Assembly: GCA_030762895.1 (NCBI GenBank)
Contig: JAUPTC010000145.1
Span: 1 to 64,000 of the forward strand
Length of the DNA: 64,000 bases
Source of the DNA: Sophora flavescens
Lineage: Eukaryota > Streptophyta > Magnoliopsida > Fabales > Fabaceae
Direction: 5' to 3'
The notes under the pieces were generated by a model that saw only the letters and a program-made list of their open reading frames with translations, had not been told where the DNA came from and did not search any database. Below are positions 59,571 to 64,000 of the stretch, piece by piece (the first letter of the stretch is position 1; each line of letters opens with the position of its first letter). The position numbers were made by a program, and so were the translations under genes.

Positions 59571-60281
59571 AGGATCAAACTTATCTGACCCAAGATTACA
59601 ATTACAAATAAAGATATTACATTTGCTTCAAGTATCCATACAGTGCAAAATCTAACTTACACATTTATAAATCTTATATTTCCAAAATTTATACTCTAGC
59701 TATTATAAATGCAATTATAAAAACATGAGCTACCAGGCATTCTCCCCTTTTTTTTATTTTTCTTTTGGGGAAGAATATACTGGCAACATAAAGAGCAAGG
59801 GTTCCAACAACAGGACTTTGTACAACAGGAAAGTTATGTGATTTATTTTGTAGGGAATTCCCTCCCTCTTTTTATCAACTAGTTTTGTCCAAGTCATAAT
59901 TATTTTTTGCCTCCTGTATTCTACCACTACCCCATGAACCTATTGTCCCACCTAACTAAATAGGAATGTACTTCTCCCAAAACTCTCCTTCCATATATCT
60001 TAGAACAGACCATACTCCATTCACTCCATGGCAAATAAACCACGTGCTTGTGTTATGTGTGAGATGGAGAGAAAAACTCTCTACAAGTGGTTATGTGCTA
60101 AATATAGGAAAGTAAGACCAAAACAAAAACAGTATTTTCACACAAAACCAAAATGCATTTTCACTCAATCATATTATATATATAATAAAAGTATTACAGT
60201 AATTGCCCAGAAGGTTATATCTAGGTATGTATAAGTATGTCCAAAAAGAGAGAAACAAAAAAGAGGGCGAAACTTAAATAC
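59571..60281 (-). other. Intron-like sequence of the CACTA element
   Basis: AT-rich, no supported exon. It follows the YABBY exon's donor site on the minus strand. I looked here for the later YABBY exons, including the HMG-like YABBY domain, and did not find them. Confidence 0.4.
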
Positions 60282-60401
60282 CTGAGGGTCTTGAGGAGGA
60301 AATGCTTGAAGTGATGCTCCCATGTTAACTGATAGTAAATTGGCACAATGCCCACATCTAACCGTCACTATGGTTAGCAGACTGCTGGATGGAACACTAA
60401 C
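60282..60401 (-). pseudogene. Captured YABBY transcription factor exon (zinc-finger half)
   Basis: An uninterrupted 40-codon exon reading VSVPSSSLLTIVTVRCGHC and then ANLLSVNMGASLQAFPPQDPQ, between an acceptor (GGCAG) and a donor (GTATTT). This is the second exon of YABBY genes, encoding the second Cys pair (C-x2-C in CGHC) of the zinc finger that mediates partner contacts in these leaf- and flower-polarity regulators. The MGASLQA..PQDPQ end is closest to the YABBY5/YABBY2 type in my memory. One usual Cys (VPCSS) is Ser here. First exon and YABBY domain were not found, so this is a fragment inside the transposon. Confidence 0.85.
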
Positions 60402-61974
60402 CTGCCATTACCCATTTTGAATACAAAAAAATATATATGATCATCTCAATAGCAATTTCACTAGCAATAAATCCAATAGAAGAATCTCTCTAGTCTCTTT
60501 ATATCCTTCACGTGTCAAACATTCAATGCAAGCTGATAAAAGAAGATGATTCACTGGCAAATCATGATGAGCAGAAATTTTAATTATAATAAGTTTTTGT
60601 AATAACAGACTTTATCCTAGTACCTTATACACATTTCACTGTTGAATTGTATACTATATAGTTAGATTCCTGCAACAATCACTCACTAGTCACTAATCAC
60701 CAAGTGAAAGCTGAAGCAAAGCCACATAGGGTGAGATCAAATCATTTTCTATATGCATAGCTATAACAAGATGATGAACTAACATCCACTTTGATTTTGA
60801 TGAACTGAAAATCCTTCTATAAAACACTGCAAAATTTTGTAAACCTTGACCAGCTCAAGAGAATCCATGCACTGTGTGTGACACTGGGATTACTCTACAC
60901 AATCTCCAACAATAACAACAAGCTTTGGCATGCAAGTTGCTTCAAAGTTACAAGAATGTTGGAAAAACAGAACTTCGTAAGAGATAGGAGAAGTGCAGGG
61001 ACAGAATCATGTGTGTAGTTTTGAAAAAGTAGACATTATCTTTGACATGTTTCCCTGTCTCTCAGAAACATATTTAATTCCAGCAAGACTGGTCCATAAT
61101 CTAAGACAGGATGCAATTTTCAAGGGGATTCACACGTTTAGAAATTATGTACCAAAAAGCAAGTGCCAAGTGCTACCCACCACTCATCATTCTGGAGCAT
61201 GCACAGATAATAAAATCAAAGTTCATAAATAGGTCATGAAATTATCAGCATTCAGGTAGTGGTACGGTTTAGTTCATAATTGACAAAATGACACCTTCAC
61301 AAGAAGATATTAGCTAGAGCCTAGAGTTTTTTTTTTAGAGAAAAATCCAAAAATCCCATTTTAACTTAATGCACAATTTGATCCTTTAAATTTTAAAATA
61401 TGCAACAAAGTCCTTAAATTCTAATAAGACAGACTCATGACCCTTAATATGCACATGCCTTCATTTAGCTATAGTTCTTTTTTTTTTTTTTTTTGTAGAA
61501 ATAAGACAGGCACAAAAGCTAAATAGTAGTAAGTTCACGAGCTTGAAAAATTGTTGCAGAAACATCAGGTATAGATAACTGGAGTACTATCAACTATCAA
61601 GATACAACTTCCTTTACAAACCAGGCAGAATGACATTTACTCACACTCAAGTTAGTACTAGTCATTGCCTATATACTTTTAATAACAGGTATTTCACCAC
61701 TTCATGTTTGGATTTCCCCACGATTGGGAAAAAAAATACTCAGTTCATAGTTGTTATTGAGATAAATATCTTGATGGGGCTACTGGGTTTGACAACCCAA
61801 ATGCTTGTTCACAGAATAGGGTATTGTTACTGCTAATTTGGACTATTGTTCGGCGAGAACACACAGGGCATTGTTACTGCTAATTTAAAAAATCAGTGTT
61901 ATACGAAAAAAAAATCAGACTGTGTGGAAATTTCAAAAATCAAAGAGCATCATCAGGAAACACTCACCAGTCTG
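60402..61974 (-). other. Intron-like sequence of the CACTA element
   Basis: About 1.6 kb of AT-rich DNA between the GC-rich leader and the YABBY exon. No exon is recognised; the first YABBY exon with its CNFC Cys pair was sought and not seen. Poly-T at 61479-61494. It may be YABBY intron carried along with the exon, which a search against legume YABBY genes would show. Confidence 0.4.
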
Positions 61975-62215
61975 TCACGAGCAGGGAGCAACGAGCAGGG
62001 AGAAAGATAGGGAGAGCAGTCAAACACGAGGCGGCGGAGAGATGGAGACGCAAGGAGGAGCTCTGTTCGCGGCGAGAAGGAGATGCAAGGAGGAGCTCCG
62101 ATTGCGGCGAGATGGAACAACGGCTTTGAGATGGAGATGTGAGGAGGAGCTCCGCCGTGAATAAGGTGCCGTGAACGAGTGAGGGTTTTGAGTGGGAGGG
62201 AACATATAAGATTTA
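61975..62215 (-). promoter_or_regulatory. GC-rich leader and putative promoter of the CACTA gene
   Basis: The only GC-rich part of the element. It has about three imperfect copies of 'ggagatgcaaggaggagctc' (62045-62150). On the minus strand a TATA-like CTTATATG (62203-62210) and 'AAACCCTA' words precede it, as in plant 5' leaders. It would drive minus-strand transcription through the YABBY and Ulp1 exons. Confidence 0.4.
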
Positions 62216-62234
62216 GGGTTTTGCATTTCAGATT

Positions 62235-62532
62235 AGGCTTTCTACATGCATGTATAAACGCTGTAGAAAGATCCAGAATATTACTAAGAGACGTGACTAC
62301 TTTCTACGATGATTCATAATGTAACCGATGTAGAAAGTCGATCCTAGAATTTATTATAATATTATAAAACTGTTATCGTGTTACTTTGTACAACGATTCA
62401 TAATATAATTGATATAAAAAATCATTTATAAATTATATTTTATTATAAAAATATCACCACAATACTTTCTACAATAGTTTTAGAGCAATCATTATAGAAT
62501 CTCCGATATATAAAACATATTTTTCACTAATG
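62235..62532. repeat. Subterminal repeats, right end of the CACTA element
   Basis: Words such as 'ctttctacgatgattcataa', 'gatgtagaaagtcg' and 'actttctacaatag' match the left-end repeat but are more decayed. They end at ATTTTTCACTAATG. Confidence 0.7.
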
Positions 62533-62639
62533 AAATTTGAGTCTTTACTGTAACCTTACATGAATGGTGGTCACTATTTTCGGTCAACTAAACAAGTGTT
62601 TTTTTAGGCGATATTTAACATGTATAATATAACATGTTT
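62533..62639. other. Spacer, no feature
   Basis: Unclassified AT-rich sequence between the CACTA end and the duplicated locus. Confidence 0.3.
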
Positions 62640-62833
62640 TGCTATTGATTGATTGCATTTGAATATGCCAATTTTTATTGTAGTATTGACTTTCATACAT
62701 TTTATGAGAAATATTTAATAAGGAATTCTAAAATTCCATTAGTTCAACTCAAAAATCTTTTAAAATGTCTTTATTTCAAACTTAACGAATCATATTTAAA
62801 TGCATATTTGTATTAATTTGAATATTTAATATT
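62640..62833. repeat. Uninterrupted copy of the solo-LTR insertion locus
   Basis: 'ctattgattgattgcatttg' is followed directly by 'ccaatttttattgtagtatt', joining the sequences seen at 42556 and 57500. It continues in parallel with 57500-57663 up to 'gaatatttaatatta', where a different MITE follows. Confidence 0.65.
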
Positions 62834-63206
62834 AGGGTTAAATATATTTTTGATCCCTGTAAAATAGTAAAAAAATTATTTTTAGTCCCTCATTTTTAAA
62901 AGTATGTTTTTATCCTCAATTTTCAAAATAACTCACTTTTGGTCCCTAACTTCATCAGAATTTAATCTGTCAAACGAAGTTTCATGTCCATATTTCTAAG
63001 TGAAAGTACATTCAATATTAGTGAAGTGGGGGATATGGAAAAGGGACGTATAATTGCATTTCACAAACCATGTGAAATAGAGTTAACGTTAGAGACCAAA
63101 TGTGAGTTATTTCGGAAATTAAAGGACCAAAAGTAAACATTTTAAAAATAAAAAACTAAAAACGATTTTTTACTATTTACGAGGACAAAAGATATATATA
63201 ACCCTG
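62834..63206. mobile_element. Fold-back MITE 'agggttaaatat'
   Basis: The left arm 'agggttaaatatatttttga' is mirrored by 'agatatatataaccct' at the right end, with further paired blocks inside ('tttttagtccct', 'aactcacttttggtccctaac'). About 373 bases, no ORF. This end sequence is typical of abundant Mutator-like MITEs in legumes. Confidence 0.7.
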
Positions 63207-63275
63207 AATAATAATAAGAAGGTAGGTAATAAATATTAAAATATTTTTTGGAGTCTTCAACTGGATTTATTACCG

Positions 63276-63573
63276 GGAAAACTAGTATTTTGGTTTCTTA
63301 AGTTAATTTAATTTTTAAGTTGGTCCCTTAAATTTTTTTTTGGTCAAATAGGTCCCTTAAAGTTTTTTGGGGTGTCAAATAGGTCCCTTAAGTTGTTTTT
63401 ACAATATATGTTTATGCTATTAAATCAGTGAATTATGATGTCACAAAAAAAACTTAAGGGACCTATTTGACATAAAAAAAGAAACTTAAAGGACATATTT
63501 GACACAAAAAAAACTTAAGTGATCAACTTGAAAAATTAAATTAACATAAGGGACCATAACACAAGTTTTGCCT
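63276..63573. mobile_element. Fold-back MITE 'ggcaaaactag', copy 1
   Basis: The left arm 'gggaaaactagtattttggt', 'aagttggtcccttaa', 'caaataggtcccttaa' is mirrored by 'cttaagggacctatttgaca', 'gtgatcaacttg' and 'cacaagttttgcc' on the right. Around 298 bases with a small central loop. Confidence 0.75.
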
Positions 63574-63695
63574 TTATTGTTTATTATTTATTATTTAAAT
63601 AAAAATATACATATTGATGCATGTATTGCATGCACCGCCTGATACTAGTTATTACATATATTACATACATAAGAAAATTCAAATGTATTTATTAT

Positions 63696-63961
63696 GGGCA
63701 AAACTAGTGTTTTGGTCGCTTAAGTAAATATAATTTTTTAAGTTGGTCCTTAAGTTTTTTTTTTGTCAAATAGGTCCTTAAAGTCTTTTTGGGTGTCAAA
63801 TAAGTCCCTTAAGTTTTTATTACAATATATATTTTTGCTATTAAATCAGTGAATTATGATGTCAAAAAAAAACTTAAGGGACCTATTTGACACAAAAAAA
63901 ACTTAAGAGACGAACTTGAAAAATTAAATTAACTTAAGATTCCAAAACACTAGTTTTGCCT
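63696..63961. mobile_element. Fold-back MITE 'ggcaaaactag', copy 2
   Basis: A second copy of the preceding MITE, starting 'gggcaaaactagtgttttgg' and ending 'aacactagttttgcc'. The downstream flank 'tttattatttattatttaaa' is also shared with copy 1, so the locus was duplicated together with flanking DNA. The window ends shortly after. Confidence 0.75.
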
Positions 63962-64000
63962 TTATTATTTATTATTTAAATAAAAATATACATAGACGCA

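Larger units (their letters stand above)
58151..62532 (-). mobile_element. CACTA transposon carrying a captured YABBY exon
   Basis: The left end CACTAGTGCAAAAAT at 58151 is mirrored by ATTTTTCACTAATG ending at 62532 (one base short, one changed). Inside both ends are repeats of 'actttctacatcggttg' and its complement, the subterminal repeats. Coding relics read on the minus strand: a GC-rich leader near 62000-62215, a YABBY zinc-finger exon at 60282-60401, and two Ulp1 exons at 58929-59003 and 58732-58833. No TNP2 transposase is present, so the 4.4 kb element is non-autonomous. The flanking 3-bp duplication (caa / aaa) is imperfect. Confidence 0.8.

Noticed and set aside
60028..60234. 68-codon + strand ORF within the CACTA element
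   Set aside because: It is antisense to the transposon gene, in an intron-like stretch, with no recognisable motif.

Overview
The window is plant nuclear DNA made almost entirely of transposable elements. I see no intact host gene. The AT-rich composition, the long LTRs beginning TGTAACACCC, the Athila-type LTR retrotransposon, the CACTA elements carrying Ulp1-type proteases and the fold-back MITEs starting 'agggttaaatat' or 'ggcaaaactag' all fit a legume (Fabaceae). This is inference from pattern memory, and the species is not resolved. Repeat copies differ by many single-base indels, so decay and residual read error cannot be separated from sequence alone.

Layout. 1-4008 is the 3' part of a CACTA element on the + strand, with remnants of a Ptta/En/Spm protein and an Ulp1 cysteine protease. 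4259-8236 and 15542-17246 hold three tandem copies of a ~1.85 kb LTR-like unit. The third copy is split by an Athila-lineage LTR retrotransposon (8237-15541, minus strand) that keeps gag and protease but has no room for RT, RNase H or integrase. 17247-20736 holds copia-like debris and unclassified decayed repeats, followed by a MITE (20737-21063).

21116-39903 is a minus-strand chain: LTR, short internal, LTR, truncated internal. These LTRs are 4.3-4.4 kb and the internal domain only ~0.73 kb. A second LTR element (25789-34561, 3.8 kb LTRs, 1.2 kb internal) sits inside the first internal domain with a perfect 5-bp target duplication. The empty site survives in the truncated copy at 39689. 39904-42256 is low-copy-looking DNA with a fragment of mitochondrial atp1. 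A Stowaway-like MITE follows at 42257-42536.

42616-57494 is a solo LTR (target duplication gtctc) that received a full-length relative of its own family at 43657-54215 (target duplication ctaac). That insert has two nearly equal LTRs (3639 and 3635 bp) and a 3.3 kb internal domain without a long ORF.

57685-64000 holds a fold-back MITE, a complete 4.4 kb CACTA element (58151-62532) and three more MITEs. The CACTA carries a perfectly framed 120-bp exon of a YABBY transcription factor between its own promoter-like region and its decayed Ulp1 exons, all on the minus strand. This gene capture is the most interesting item in the window.

Functionally nothing here forms a pathway. The elements look non-autonomous and would depend on enzymes encoded elsewhere. 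Order of events can be read from nesting: tandem LTR-like array, then Athila; LTR chain, then the 25789 element; solo LTR, then the 43657 element.
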